Source: Altererythrobacter sp.
GTDB taxonomy: Bacteria > Pseudomonadota > Alphaproteobacteria > Sphingomonadales > Sphingomonadaceae
Direction of reading: 5' to 3'
Length of the DNA stretch: 64,000 nt
Assembly: GCA_017308255.1 (NCBI GenBank)
Contig: JAFKFN010000003.1
Location: 62,001 to 126,000 of the forward strand
Positions 44,791 to 53,549 of this stretch are shown here, piece by piece. Both the position numbers and the translations under genes were made by a program. Below the pieces are notes generated by a model. That model worked only from the letters and a program-made list of their open reading frames with translations, was not told the DNA's origin and searched no databases. Numbering within the stretch: the stretch's first letter is position 1; each line of letters begins with the position of its first letter.

Positions 44791-44967
44791 GTTCTTAATA
44801 GGTCCGGAAGGCCTTTGTTCTCTCACGTGCCATTGCAACGCCCGTGCTGTCCGCACCCGTGCCTGAGCGGCGCGGCCCAAACGGAAGATCTCGAGCAGTC
44901 AGTCTCCGCGCCGACGTTAATCGCTATCTCCCGCACGGTGGTGGCGGGCGCCCAATCGGCCGACCCG

Positions 44968-45951
44968 CTATAATCGCGCTATTCCTACCCAGCCGTCGTC
45001 ACCGAAGGTCAAAACCTTCTTCCGGATGTCCTTCTCGACTTGCGGGGTTCCGGACAGGTCTACGTCGAAGCGAATGTTGGAGATCGGCTCTGTGGGCTCG
45101 ACGTAGGGGACTGGGATGTCCCGGGCGTAGTATAATGCCAACGCGTCGTCTCCCGACAAGGGCTGCAGTCGCAGGTCGTTTCGATAGACATCCCGACCGC
45201 CCTTGATCAGGCATTGATTGAAGAACGCGCTGCGTAGAGAGGGATTCTCAATTTCCTGATATATCGACTCAAGCAGTTGCGAAACGGTCTTGCCGGAGTG
45301 CGTCTCCACCAGCTGGAGCGATGCTATGTAGGTGTCGACTGTGCTTGCAGGCCGCAACTGCTCCAGCGAGAATCTGTGCTGGCGATTCCCCTTGACGGTC
45401 GTTTTCACCTCAAGAGCGAAATTTGCCGCGACAAAGTCGTGCCGGGCGCTCTTGTGCAGGCACCAGCTCTCGGCGGCACCTAGCCTGCTCGCGGCCTTGG
45501 AGATGATGTAGAGCTCGCCCCAAAGGCCGACCACATCGCCGCGAGCATTCTCGATTCTGCTGAACAGGTCGGCGATTCCAAGCATTCGATCGCCAATCTC
45601 TCGATTGCGCAGCGGGCGATCGTCATGACAAAAGCTCTCCTCGAGAAGCCTGAGGAAGACGCGCGTGATCTCCGGATCATCCTCGTTCAATCGAACGATG
45701 GTGTATGTGCCGGAGATCGGGTCCGCGTCCTCAGTCGCGATCTCGCAGGCTCGGGAGAACTCTACGTCGATGAAGCGTAGAGCGATGTCTCCCCGCTCAT
45801 CAGAGGGGTCTGCCGGAAAGAGCAGGCTCGGATGGAGGCGCTCGTCGATCGAGAGCCAGAGCCGGTTGTCGGCGCCAACAGCGCTTCCGAACAGATGCTC
45901 GCAGCCGTCCGGAAAGACCTTCACCAGCCGCGCGTAAGCCTCGAACAGCAT
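44968..45951 (-). CDS. PD-(D/E)XK nuclease-like protein of MORC-Z1 system (DUF4420)
   Basis: A 327-residue protein of the PD-(D/E)XK motif family. Predicted catalytic residues: E146 in GLWGELYII, D172 in HDFVAANFA and E181-x-K183 in LEVKTTVKG, the standard E...D...ExK pattern. It is the last gene of the leftward Dcm-MORC-Z1 cluster, 7 bp after the Z1 gene, and is the probable DNA-cutting subunit. The 177 bp before the S24 gene hold nothing. Confidence 0.85.
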   Translation of the reverse strand: MLFEAYARLVKVFPDGCEHLFGSAVGADNRLWLSIDERLHPSLLFPADPSDERGDIALRFIDVEFSRACEIATEDADPISGTYTIVRLNEDDPEITRVFLRLLEESFCHDDRPLRNREIGDRMLGIADLFSRIENARGDVVGLWGELYIISKAASRLGAAESWCLHKSARHDFVAANFALEVKTTVKGNRQHRFSLEQLRPASTVDTYIASLQLVETHSGKTVSQLLESIYQEIENPSLRSAFFNQCLIKGGRDVYRNDLRLQPLSGDDALALYYARDIPVPYVEPTEPISNIRFDVDLSGTPQVEKDIRKKVLTFGDDGWVGIARL

Positions 45952-45958
45952 TGTGGCT

Positions 45959-48151
45959 CTAGCGCTCTACCCAAACCCGCTGGATCAGGGGGTCGGGGAT
46001 GTGGACGGCGAGCACCGGCACGTCCTTGAGCGTGCGCTTCTTGTCCGCAGTCTGGAGATCATAGCGGTGAAGCTGGAACGTGACCGCTTCCTGGGAGATG
46101 AGCGCCCTCGCGCCTGGATAGTTCGTCCGGGCGTTCGAGCCTTGGAACAGATTCTTGATTTTTGCCGGTTGGTCGTCATTCAGCGTGCGCATCGCCAGCA
46201 CGCCCGACCAGGGACCTGAGAATGCGTAGAAGCTGCATTGGATGTCCGGCTCGTCCGACACCAAGGACGTCAGCATGAGCAGAATGGAGGAGTGCTCCAA
46301 ATTGTCATCCGGCCACTTGTACCGCATCCGGCTAATGTAAGGCAGCAGGTCGGCCAAGAGGATGGAGTCGCTGAAAGCCGGAATGACCTGCTTCTCGTTC
46401 CAGCCTGCCTCCGAATATTCTGCCAGCTCGAAATCGGACAGGATGGATTCGGCGGTCTCGCGGTTTTCGGCCACAATCTCGCTATCCTCATGCGGGTGAG
46501 CAGGCGCGATCCATCCGCCTTTGCCCTTCGACTGATACATCTCGAGGATGACCACCGATGAACGCGTCGGCTTCAGCGCTTGATCGAGGAAGTAGGTTCT
46601 TCTCCAATCCTTGAGCGGCTTGCCCTCCTCGAGATGGCTACGGATCGAGTTGCGGACCGATTCCTCATGCCTTACGTAGTCGGTGAAGGCGTCGATGTTC
46701 TCGGCCGTCAAATAGATGCGGCAAAGGCCCAGATAGCCCCGCTTGTACCCGAAGAACCGCGCCCGCTGCTGGATGTTGTCCGCGTTGCCAACGCCGGTCG
46801 AGCGGGGCATGTAGCTGACGGTGAGCCCTTCGACGGTGAAGCCGCGGTCCAACCCAATGCCGCCGACCAGAATCCAGCTATACTCCCCGCGCCAATCCAC
46901 CGACGGGATGCGGTTTTTCTCTCTCGTGTTCAATTCGACGATGGCGGTCGCTTCCAAGGCTTCAAACAGCAAGGGGCGGATGTCGTTGAACGAGAATGGC
47001 GTCGCGTAGGTTTCGAGCAGCCCCTCGGCCGTCGCGCCGAAGAGTTCGATCAACTCCCCATGTCCAGGATGATTCTCGTCTTGGAGAATGGATAGCCACT
47101 GCTCCTTCGCCTGGCGCACCCAGCGTGCGAACATGAGGTGCTCGTCCTTGGGCACTGCCGGATGGATCATCATCGACCGGTTGCGGCCGTTGCGATCCTC
47201 CTCCTCCAGCAGGCCAATAGCCACGCCCACAATGAAATCCCGCAAGGCCGCCAGCAGCGTGGCCGGCGGCTCGACTGGCGGATCGAAGCGGTCGGGCACC
47301 TCGGAGGTAGGAATCAACTCGACGTACCGATCCGCCCCGTCGACAAAGAAGTCCCTCCCGCCGACATATTGGCTTCCCGGCGTCAGGACCCTGCCAAAGT
47401 CGGGGGAGAGCGTGTCAATCCGGCTGATCAGAAGCGGTGCCTGGGGAGTGGCAGTGTAGAGGACATAGCTGTGCTGCGGGAACAGCGCGCGCAGGGCCAT
47501 GATGCGCGCATAGGTCGTGCTCTCCTCGGCGTGCTTCGCCCGCGTGTTCATGCCCGCCTGGTCGCCTTCGTCGTCGATGATCAAGGTGGGCGTGTCAGAG
47601 ACGTCGATCTGGGCGAGCAGCTTGGCCAGATTCTCCAGATGCTGGTGCTGCTTCATCGTCACGATCAGGATCGTGCGGGCCCGGGAACTGCCTCGACGCC
47701 ACTTCGACAGCTCCATGTTGACGCGATCGAGCTCGGCGCTCTGGAATCCGTTCTGCTGCGTCGACAGGAGCTTCCATTCCCGCGTACCGTCGATATCGAG
47801 GTCCTTCTTGATGCGGTCGTAGGATTGCTCGACGAGATTGTTCGTGGTGCCTGCCAGGAGGATTACGATCCGATATCCGTTGTCACGCGCCAGCGCGGCG
47901 AGGCTGGTGAAGGAGAGAGTCTTTCCGCTCTGGACATAGCCGATGACCAATCCCGTGTTCCACGCCGGCTCGGCGGCCGGCTCGACGCAATCGCCCAGGG
48001 TAGCGAGGGTCTCGACGATGAGGCTTTCCTTCTCGTCAGGCGACAGGGGGGAGTTGGCGTTGAGCAGCCTGGTGAACGCCTCTCCTTGCGTCGGGCCCCA
48101 GCCGTTGGGGCCATCCGCTGCCGGCCCGGACACCTTGATGATGCTAGCCAT
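45959..48151 (-). CDS. Z1-domain helicase-like ATPase
   Basis: A 730-residue protein of the Z1 family, a divergent superfamily-2-like helicase. Walker A GYVQSGKT (71-78), Walker B DDEGD (193-197), motif III-like LYTATPQAPLL (about 240), and C-terminal motifs GLDRGFTVEGLTVSYMPRS and NIQQRARFFGYKRGY with the arginine finger. Gene start overlaps the MORC gene by 8 bp. In the MORC systems described by Iyer, Abhiman and Aravind (2008) this pairing is a core feature. Confidence 0.92.
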   Translation of the reverse strand: MASIIKVSGPAADGPNGWGPTQGEAFTRLLNANSPLSPDEKESLIVETLATLGDCVEPAAEPAWNTGLVIGYVQSGKTLSFTSLAALARDNGYRIVILLAGTTNNLVEQSYDRIKKDLDIDGTREWKLLSTQQNGFQSAELDRVNMELSKWRRGSSRARTILIVTMKQHQHLENLAKLLAQIDVSDTPTLIIDDEGDQAGMNTRAKHAEESTTYARIMALRALFPQHSYVLYTATPQAPLLISRIDTLSPDFGRVLTPGSQYVGGRDFFVDGADRYVELIPTSEVPDRFDPPVEPPATLLAALRDFIVGVAIGLLEEEDRNGRNRSMMIHPAVPKDEHLMFARWVRQAKEQWLSILQDENHPGHGELIELFGATAEGLLETYATPFSFNDIRPLLFEALEATAIVELNTREKNRIPSVDWRGEYSWILVGGIGLDRGFTVEGLTVSYMPRSTGVGNADNIQQRARFFGYKRGYLGLCRIYLTAENIDAFTDYVRHEESVRNSIRSHLEEGKPLKDWRRTYFLDQALKPTRSSVVILEMYQSKGKGGWIAPAHPHEDSEIVAENRETAESILSDFELAEYSEAGWNEKQVIPAFSDSILLADLLPYISRMRYKWPDDNLEHSSILLMLTSLVSDEPDIQCSFYAFSGPWSGVLAMRTLNDDQPAKIKNLFQGSNARTNYPGARALISQEAVTFQLHRYDLQTADKKRTLKDVPVLAVHIPDPLIQRVWVER

Positions 48152-49712
48152 TGATCATCCGCCTCGACATTTGGGTCTTCAATATCTCGTTGGTGAATCG
48201 GCGAACTGCCGACGGGTGGCGATCGGCGAGCTCGGTGGCGGCAACCTCGGCGAGCGCCAGCGCGGCTGCAACCTTGAGCACCGCGGAGAAGCCCTCGGAG
48301 TCCAGTGTTGGAAACTGCGACATGAAGGGGTGCAGCATCGCAATCCGGACCAGGATCTCACGCGGCTCGGGGTCGGTTATTGACGGCCGGTTGCGGATGA
48401 TGAGCCAATCTGCGTCGTCCTCGGCATAGGACAACTCAAGACGAACGACCCACGGCTCGTTCCGAAAGCGCAAACGAACCTCGGCTTCCTCGCGGTCGCC
48501 GCTCGCGATCTCGGGAAGATCGTGCTGACTTGCGTCGTTCGATAGGGGCGGCTGATCGGCACTTTGGGGCGGATCCTCATGATCAGCCTGCAGCGTGGCT
48601 TCGCTCAGGCTCGCCGCAGTGGCTTGAAGCGCCTCAGCGGCCTCCTTGCGCGCAGCCTTTGCTCCCGAGCGTGTTCGGTGCTCGCGGGCCTGCTGAATGA
48701 GAGGAAGAGCCTCGCCCGACAGCTCCTGGCGCAGCTTGCGGAGGAATGCCTCTTCGCTCTCCTCCCATTTTACGCCGTCCTTGGTGTGGCTGACGAAGAA
48801 GCCCTTGAGGTGGATCTCGCCGAAGATGCGCTGATAAGGATAGGTGTTGGGGCGCCCGAAGATATCCTCGGGCCGATAGGCCTCATCGGCGCTTCCCATG
48901 ATGAGCCGCTTCCGGCGGAAGAGCGCGAGGCCCGCAAGCCGGGTGCTTGCGATCTCGCGAATGGCGACGAATCCTGTCGCGGATTTTCCGTCGCCGAGGT
49001 CGATAGCGATCTCCTTGCGCCACTCGATGGGCGGACCATCGGCATCCCGATAGCTCGGTGCAACAAGAATGGCCGGATCCTCATGATCCAGTCTCTCCCC
49101 GTCGACGTAGAGTTCGAGCAAGCCCTCGCGGATGAAGACGCGATAGATGCTGGCAAGGTGCTCCTTGATCTTGGGGATCGTCCGTCCTCGCGGGAACTTC
49201 CGGATGCGCTCTAGCCGGATCTCAGTTCCATGCGTGCCTGCGGCGACATCGGTTGATACGACATTCAACTCCTCGATGCTGTCGTGGACGATCTTGTCGA
49301 TGTTGAAGAAGACCGTTCTCTCGGTCCGCTCGCCGAGGGCGGTGGAGCGAACGCTCCAGTTGGGCGCGAACCAACAGGCGGCGCTCTTCATGCCCATGCC
49401 GAACTCAGAGAGCCCGCTGGCGTCGGGCGGAATCTCAGCGGGACGGAAGGCGCGCTGATAATCTGCCGAAGCGATGCCGGCGGCGTTGTCGGTGACGGTT
49501 ATGGTGCCTTCGGTCGGATTGAAGTCGACATCGACTCGCAGTTTGTAGTCCTTGCCGCTGGTGGCGCGTAACTCTCGCCGATGGTCGATGCTACTCTGGA
49601 TGGCGTTGTCGACAAACTCCGCCAGCGCAAACCATGCCTTGTAGTTGAGATGCGGCAGGACCGAGAGGACATTGACGCCCGGCCTGATGTTAACGGAGCT
49701 GATCAGGCCCAT
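48144..49712 (-). CDS. MORC-type GHKL ATPase
   Basis: A 522-residue protein: N-terminal GHKL ATPase with N box AEFVDNAIQS (Asn36), G1 DNAAGI (75-80) and G2 SGLSEFGMGMKSAA (about 99-112), then an S5-like domain (about 150-300, KGFFVSHTKDGVKWE) and a charged helical C-terminal region. This is the prokaryotic MORC/MutL-like family linked to restriction-modification. Its stop and start are directly coupled with Z1 and the methylase gene; its start overlaps the methylase stop by one base. Confidence 0.9.
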   Translation of the reverse strand: MGLISSVNIRPGVNVLSVLPHLNYKAWFALAEFVDNAIQSSIDHRRELRATSGKDYKLRVDVDFNPTEGTITVTDNAAGIASADYQRAFRPAEIPPDASGLSEFGMGMKSAACWFAPNWSVRSTALGERTERTVFFNIDKIVHDSIEELNVVSTDVAAGTHGTEIRLERIRKFPRGRTIPKIKEHLASIYRVFIREGLLELYVDGERLDHEDPAILVAPSYRDADGPPIEWRKEIAIDLGDGKSATGFVAIREIASTRLAGLALFRRKRLIMGSADEAYRPEDIFGRPNTYPYQRIFGEIHLKGFFVSHTKDGVKWEESEEAFLRKLRQELSGEALPLIQQAREHRTRSGAKAARKEAAEALQATAASLSEATLQADHEDPPQSADQPPLSNDASQHDLPEIASGDREEAEVRLRFRNEPWVVRLELSYAEDDADWLIIRNRPSITDPEPREILVRIAMLHPFMSQFPTLDSEGFSAVLKVAAALALAEVAATELADRHPSAVRRFTNEILKTQMSRRMING

Positions 49713-51025
49713 TATTCTGCCGCCACGGCCATTTCGATCGGCAGGTCTTCAGCCGGCCTGTCGACCAGAGCATCATAAATCTGCCCAACGACATCCACGT
49801 TGACGGCATTACCGAAGGCTTTGTAGGCGCGCTCCTTGGTCTCGGGCAAATGCTCCAGACTGCCCATGCTTTGCAGGCGGCTGCATTCGCGCGGCGTCAT
49901 GTAGCGCTTCTCCCAGGCGATGATCGGCACCTGGCTCGTGGTCATCGCAATCAGCGCTGGTGCTGCATCGGCCTTCTTCACCCTGATGCCACTGGCGCGG
50001 AACTGGATGACGTGCTGCCAGATGCTGCGCTCGGCGCCCTTGCAGTTCCATTCGAGCTTCTGGAAGCTTGGCGGGAAATCCCGGATTTTGTGGAGCCAGG
50101 GATCGATGATTTTCTTGTAGCACACATAGAAATCGCGGTTCTTGCGGATGAAGTCGATTTTCCAGTCCGGGAATTCGTCAAGCTTGGTCCGCGCATAGCC
50201 GGGCAGCGCCGCCTCAACTTCCGATGGCTTGAATCCCTTCAGGGGCTCGCCGAATGCCCCCCGGTACCGGCCGAGACCCTTGTAGCCGCGCTTATGCGGG
50301 GTCTCTCCGTATAGGGGATAGCTCGCCCCGAACTCCATCGCCCAGATCGGGAACGAAGGTAAGTCCTCTTCGGACGGGAACGCGCTTATGAATTCCTGCC
50401 AGGTCTCCAGATACTGGATCTGCTTGGCGTTGAGCTTCAGGGCGTCGTTGGGATTCTTGTCCAGAACGGAGGCGATGGAGACTTCGGGCACGGCTTCGGG
50501 GATGGGCCATGCAAAGCCGTCCAGCCCTTCCAAGTCTCCAACGATGAACGCCCGCTCGCGCCGCTGGGGCACGCCAAACATATGCGGCGAAAGTCGCTCA
50601 TAGCGAATATCGTAGCCGAGAGCTTTGAGGCGTGCGCAGATCAACGTCCAAGTCTTGCCTTCATCGTGGCGGATGAGGTTAGGCACGTTCTCGATGATGA
50701 AGTATCGGGGCTGCTTCAGGCGGAGGACATCGACGACATAGTCGAACAGGTTGCCCCATTGCGGGCACTCAAGCCCCTTTTGATCACCGGCCTTCGAGAA
50801 TGGCTGACACGGGAATCCCGCGCACAAAAGATCGTGATCAGGGATAGAGCCTAGTTCGATCTCGCGGATGTCTCCTTCCGGCCGAAGGCCGAAGTTTTTC
50901 TCGTACAGGTCTTGAAGGTCCCGATCGAGCTCTGAGGCGAAGACGCATTCCGCATCGCGCGCGGCGAGCGCCTGGTGGAATCCGCCGAGGCCTGCGAACA
51001 AATCTATGAACCTCACGCGCCCCAC
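49712..51025 (-). CDS. DNA cytosine-5 methyltransferase
   Basis: A 437-residue m5C methyltransferase: motif I DLFAGLGGFHQAL (8-20), motif IV GFPCQPFS with catalytic Cys73, motif VI ENV (112-114), motif VIII PQRRERA (153-159), a large target-recognition region (about 190-370), motif IX around APALIAMTT and motif X AYKAFGNAVNVDV. All catalytic motifs are present. Start is GTG at 51025 or 51016; the wider frame to 51103 lacks similarity. It would mark host DNA and protect it from the linked nuclease. Confidence 0.93.
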   Translation of the reverse strand: MGRVRFIDLFAGLGGFHQALAARDAECVFASELDRDLQDLYEKNFGLRPEGDIREIELGSIPDHDLLCAGFPCQPFSKAGDQKGLECPQWGNLFDYVVDVLRLKQPRYFIIENVPNLIRHDEGKTWTLICARLKALGYDIRYERLSPHMFGVPQRRERAFIVGDLEGLDGFAWPIPEAVPEVSIASVLDKNPNDALKLNAKQIQYLETWQEFISAFPSEEDLPSFPIWAMEFGASYPLYGETPHKRGYKGLGRYRGAFGEPLKGFKPSEVEAALPGYARTKLDEFPDWKIDFIRKNRDFYVCYKKIIDPWLHKIRDFPPSFQKLEWNCKGAERSIWQHVIQFRASGIRVKKADAAPALIAMTTSQVPIIAWEKRYMTPRECSRLQSMGSLEHLPETKERAYKAFGNAVNVDVVGQIYDALVDRPAEDLPIEMAVAAE

Positions 51026-51115
51026 CCCCCGAGTTCCCTGAAGCGTCCCCAATCGCTCCGATGGAACCGCGCAAGGAGGCAGCCCCTGCCTCCTTCGATC
51101 CAAATGAATGATACT

Positions 51116-52702
51116 CTATCGATATGGAGGTCTTTGACCAACAACTTCTTCCACTCCCGAGAAGGTTTCCCCAAAAATAGTTTCAATCTGATTGACTTCG
51201 TCTTCTGCGAGCGCGCTGAACTCGCGCTCGCGCGCCCGATTGGAGAGTCGACCGGCGTTCTGGCGCAGAAAGCGGAATAGAAGGTCGATCGTCCGCTCGG
51301 GCATGTCGATCATCGCCTCGATGCGGCCACGGAACTCGTCATAGCGCCGCAGGAAATCTGTCTCGTAGGGCAGATCGTGCTCGATGGTCTGCCGGACGCA
51401 TTCATAGAGGAACTCGGCATGCGGCGTGGCGTCGAAAAAGCGGTAGAAGTCCGCCGTGTCGTTCAGGACGCGTACGTTGCAGGTCTCGGTCGCCTCCCAG
51501 CGGATCAGCGGCAGGAGGCGTGCGGAATAGCTCTCAAGCACCGCGCGATAGCTGTCGATCCGCTCCAAGATCGCGGCCGAGATGGGAAACACGACGCCTG
51601 GCGGATTGAACCCGCGCTCGGCGAGCACATGATGGATGAGGTAGCGATGAATGCGGCCGTTGCCGTCCTCGAATGGGTGAATGTAGACGAAGCCAAAGGC
51701 AAGAACGGCTGCCGCGATCACGGCGTCCATCCCCTGCGCCGCACCGCGATCGAAGGCGATGAGACCGTCGATCAGGCCGAGCAAGTCCTCGGGGCGGGCG
51801 CTGACATGATCGGGAAGCGGCATGCGCGTCTCGCGGTCGTGCTCGCCGACGAAGCCACCTTCCTCGCGCAAGCCTAGCCGGACGAAGCGTTGGTCGCCGA
51901 TGACGATCCGCTGCAGGCGTAGAAGCTCATCGCGGTCGAGCGGCTGGCGACCGGCTTCCCCAATGGCCCGGCCCCAGCGCTGAATGCGGTCCTGCGGTGG
52001 TCGCTCACCCTCTATGGCATAGCTGGAGCGCGAGTCCTTCAGCAGGAGGAAGGCCGCTGTGCGTGCGAGCAGGTCGCGGGGGACGTCCGCGACAATATCC
52101 TTCGCGCGTCGCGGCAGATCGAGCGCGCTGAATGCATTGAGTGTCTCGGTGCGAAAGACCAGCGGACAGAAGCTCGGCGTGCCCGGCAGATTGTTCTTGA
52201 GGCGATAGCGGGGCGCCGTTTCGCCTTCGACTCCCCATTGCAGGCTGGGATCCAGCACCTGAGCGTAGCGGCCCGCTTCTGCATCGGGCAGGTCCAGCCT
52301 GCTTCCGGTCAGCCATTCATAGAGGAACCAGATGCGGCGCGCATAGCTACCGGTCGGTTGCGTGCGGACCATCTCTTCGATGGGACCGGGACCCGTCATG
52401 AAGAACAGGCGATTGAGCACCGCCAGGTCGAGCCCTTCATACTTGAGGGCAAAGGTGAGATGGCCTTCGAGCGTGGGGGCGGGTGCATGGCGCGGCGTCA
52501 TGATCCGCCAGCCGTCGCGCTCGAGGATGCGGTGATGTGCGCCTGTGGCGAAGAGCAGGCGCGGCGGCGGCACTGCGAGCCTGTAGGCGTCGATCAGAGC
52601 GCTATAGCCGGCCGGGGTAGCCGCTTCCGGAAGGCGCCGCTCGTGATAAACGGTAACCGGACCTGAAAAGCGATTCTGTTCCGGTTCAACCATGAAATCC
52701 AT
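51116..52702 (-). CDS. Fic-domain AMPylase-like protein
   Basis: A 528-residue protein with a perfect Fic motif HPFEDGNGRIHR (342-353), the active site for transfer of AMP or another nucleotide group to target proteins. A class II inhibitory motif (S/T)xxxE(G/N) is present as SYAIEG (S227-E231-G232), so activity is probably auto-inhibited. The N-terminal 200 residues are a separate, uncharacterised region, the C-terminal part is helical. It is 90 bp upstream of the methylase on the same strand, and may be co-transcribed with the MORC-Z1 cluster. ATG at 52702 or 52693. Confidence 0.88.
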   Translation of the reverse strand: MDFMVEPEQNRFSGPVTVYHERRLPEAATPAGYSALIDAYRLAVPPPRLLFATGAHHRILERDGWRIMTPRHAPAPTLEGHLTFALKYEGLDLAVLNRLFFMTGPGPIEEMVRTQPTGSYARRIWFLYEWLTGSRLDLPDAEAGRYAQVLDPSLQWGVEGETAPRYRLKNNLPGTPSFCPLVFRTETLNAFSALDLPRRAKDIVADVPRDLLARTAAFLLLKDSRSSYAIEGERPPQDRIQRWGRAIGEAGRQPLDRDELLRLQRIVIGDQRFVRLGLREEGGFVGEHDRETRMPLPDHVSARPEDLLGLIDGLIAFDRGAAQGMDAVIAAAVLAFGFVYIHPFEDGNGRIHRYLIHHVLAERGFNPPGVVFPISAAILERIDSYRAVLESYSARLLPLIRWEATETCNVRVLNDTADFYRFFDATPHAEFLYECVRQTIEHDLPYETDFLRRYDEFRGRIEAMIDMPERTIDLLFRFLRQNAGRLSNRAREREFSALAEDEVNQIETIFGETFSGVEEVVGQRPPYR

Positions 52703-52915
52703 GCCCTAAATCGGAAGACCGGTCCTCTTGCCGGAGTTCCCTGAATTTTGATTCTAGCGCACGAAAAGCGATTCCACGAGCAAAAAAGACACGAAAAAGG
52801 ATTCTCCCGCACTACTCACGGCTACCCTCGGTGTAGCGCGGTCGACCACACGTCAACAGCATCGGTCGCGAACTAGCAAATTGCCGAAGGGACGTCGCTC
52901 CGGATAAGCTTAGCT

Positions 52916-53512
52916 GTGGCAGTCGCCGCCATGAAGGGACGTGGGAAGACCGCAATGTGGCAGTGCGTGGATGTCGAGATTGTTCGTGAGATCAATCCAG
53001 CAGCAATTGGTCCGTTTGAGAACGCTGACGCAACCGACGGGATTCTCCTGAACCACGCTTATGTCGACATGCGCGGCTATTCGATCACGGATGCTCGGGA
53101 AGTGATCGCCGAGGAAGTTGAGCTGCTTCGGGAGATAGAGGCGACCGAAGCTGATGGGGGTCGCCTGGAGGAATTGATGGAGGAACTCTACGAAGCTGCC
53201 AGCGATCTCTCGGACTTTGACGTGGGAACTGCTGGCGCGATTTTCGCCCTTTCCGCCGCGGGCGCCGCCCCGATCTCGAGTTGCAACGGCGGCCTGCTCG
53301 GTGAAGCGTCGCATTCCTCGCAAGTCCCGCATATCCTGTTCTCGGTCGATCCAATGAAGCTGGCCCCAATCCTTGCTGCGGCAGAGGCAACAGATGTGGG
53401 GCTCTTGAACAATTCGGGACACGTCGAGGTATTTGCAGAACGCATTCCCAAGCTGAACGCATTTGCAGCACGGTTGCTGCTCGAGTTGCAACGGTTGGAC
53501 AACGGCAGGTAG
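52916..53512 (+). CDS. Hypothetical protein between defence cluster and relaxase
   Basis: A 198-residue protein, GTG at 52916 or ATG at 52931. It begins with a beta-like CVDVEIVREINPAAIG, then an acidic helix (AREVIAEEVELLREIEATEA), a Gly/Ala-rich middle (VGTAGAIFALSAAGAAPISS) and CNGG. No family recognised. Divergent from the Fic gene across about 210 bp, so it may share a regulatory region with it. It could be defence-linked. Confidence 0.6.
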   Translation: MAVAAMKGRGKTAMWQCVDVEIVREINPAAIGPFENADATDGILLNHAYVDMRGYSITDAREVIAEEVELLREIEATEADGGRLEELMEELYEAASDLSDFDVGTAGAIFALSAAGAAPISSCNGGLLGEASHSSQVPHILFSVDPMKLAPILAAAEATDVGLLNNSGHVEVFAERIPKLNAFAARLLLELQRLDNGR

Positions 53513-53549
53513 TGGGGCGTCAGGCGGCGACCCAGACCTATGTCCGCAG

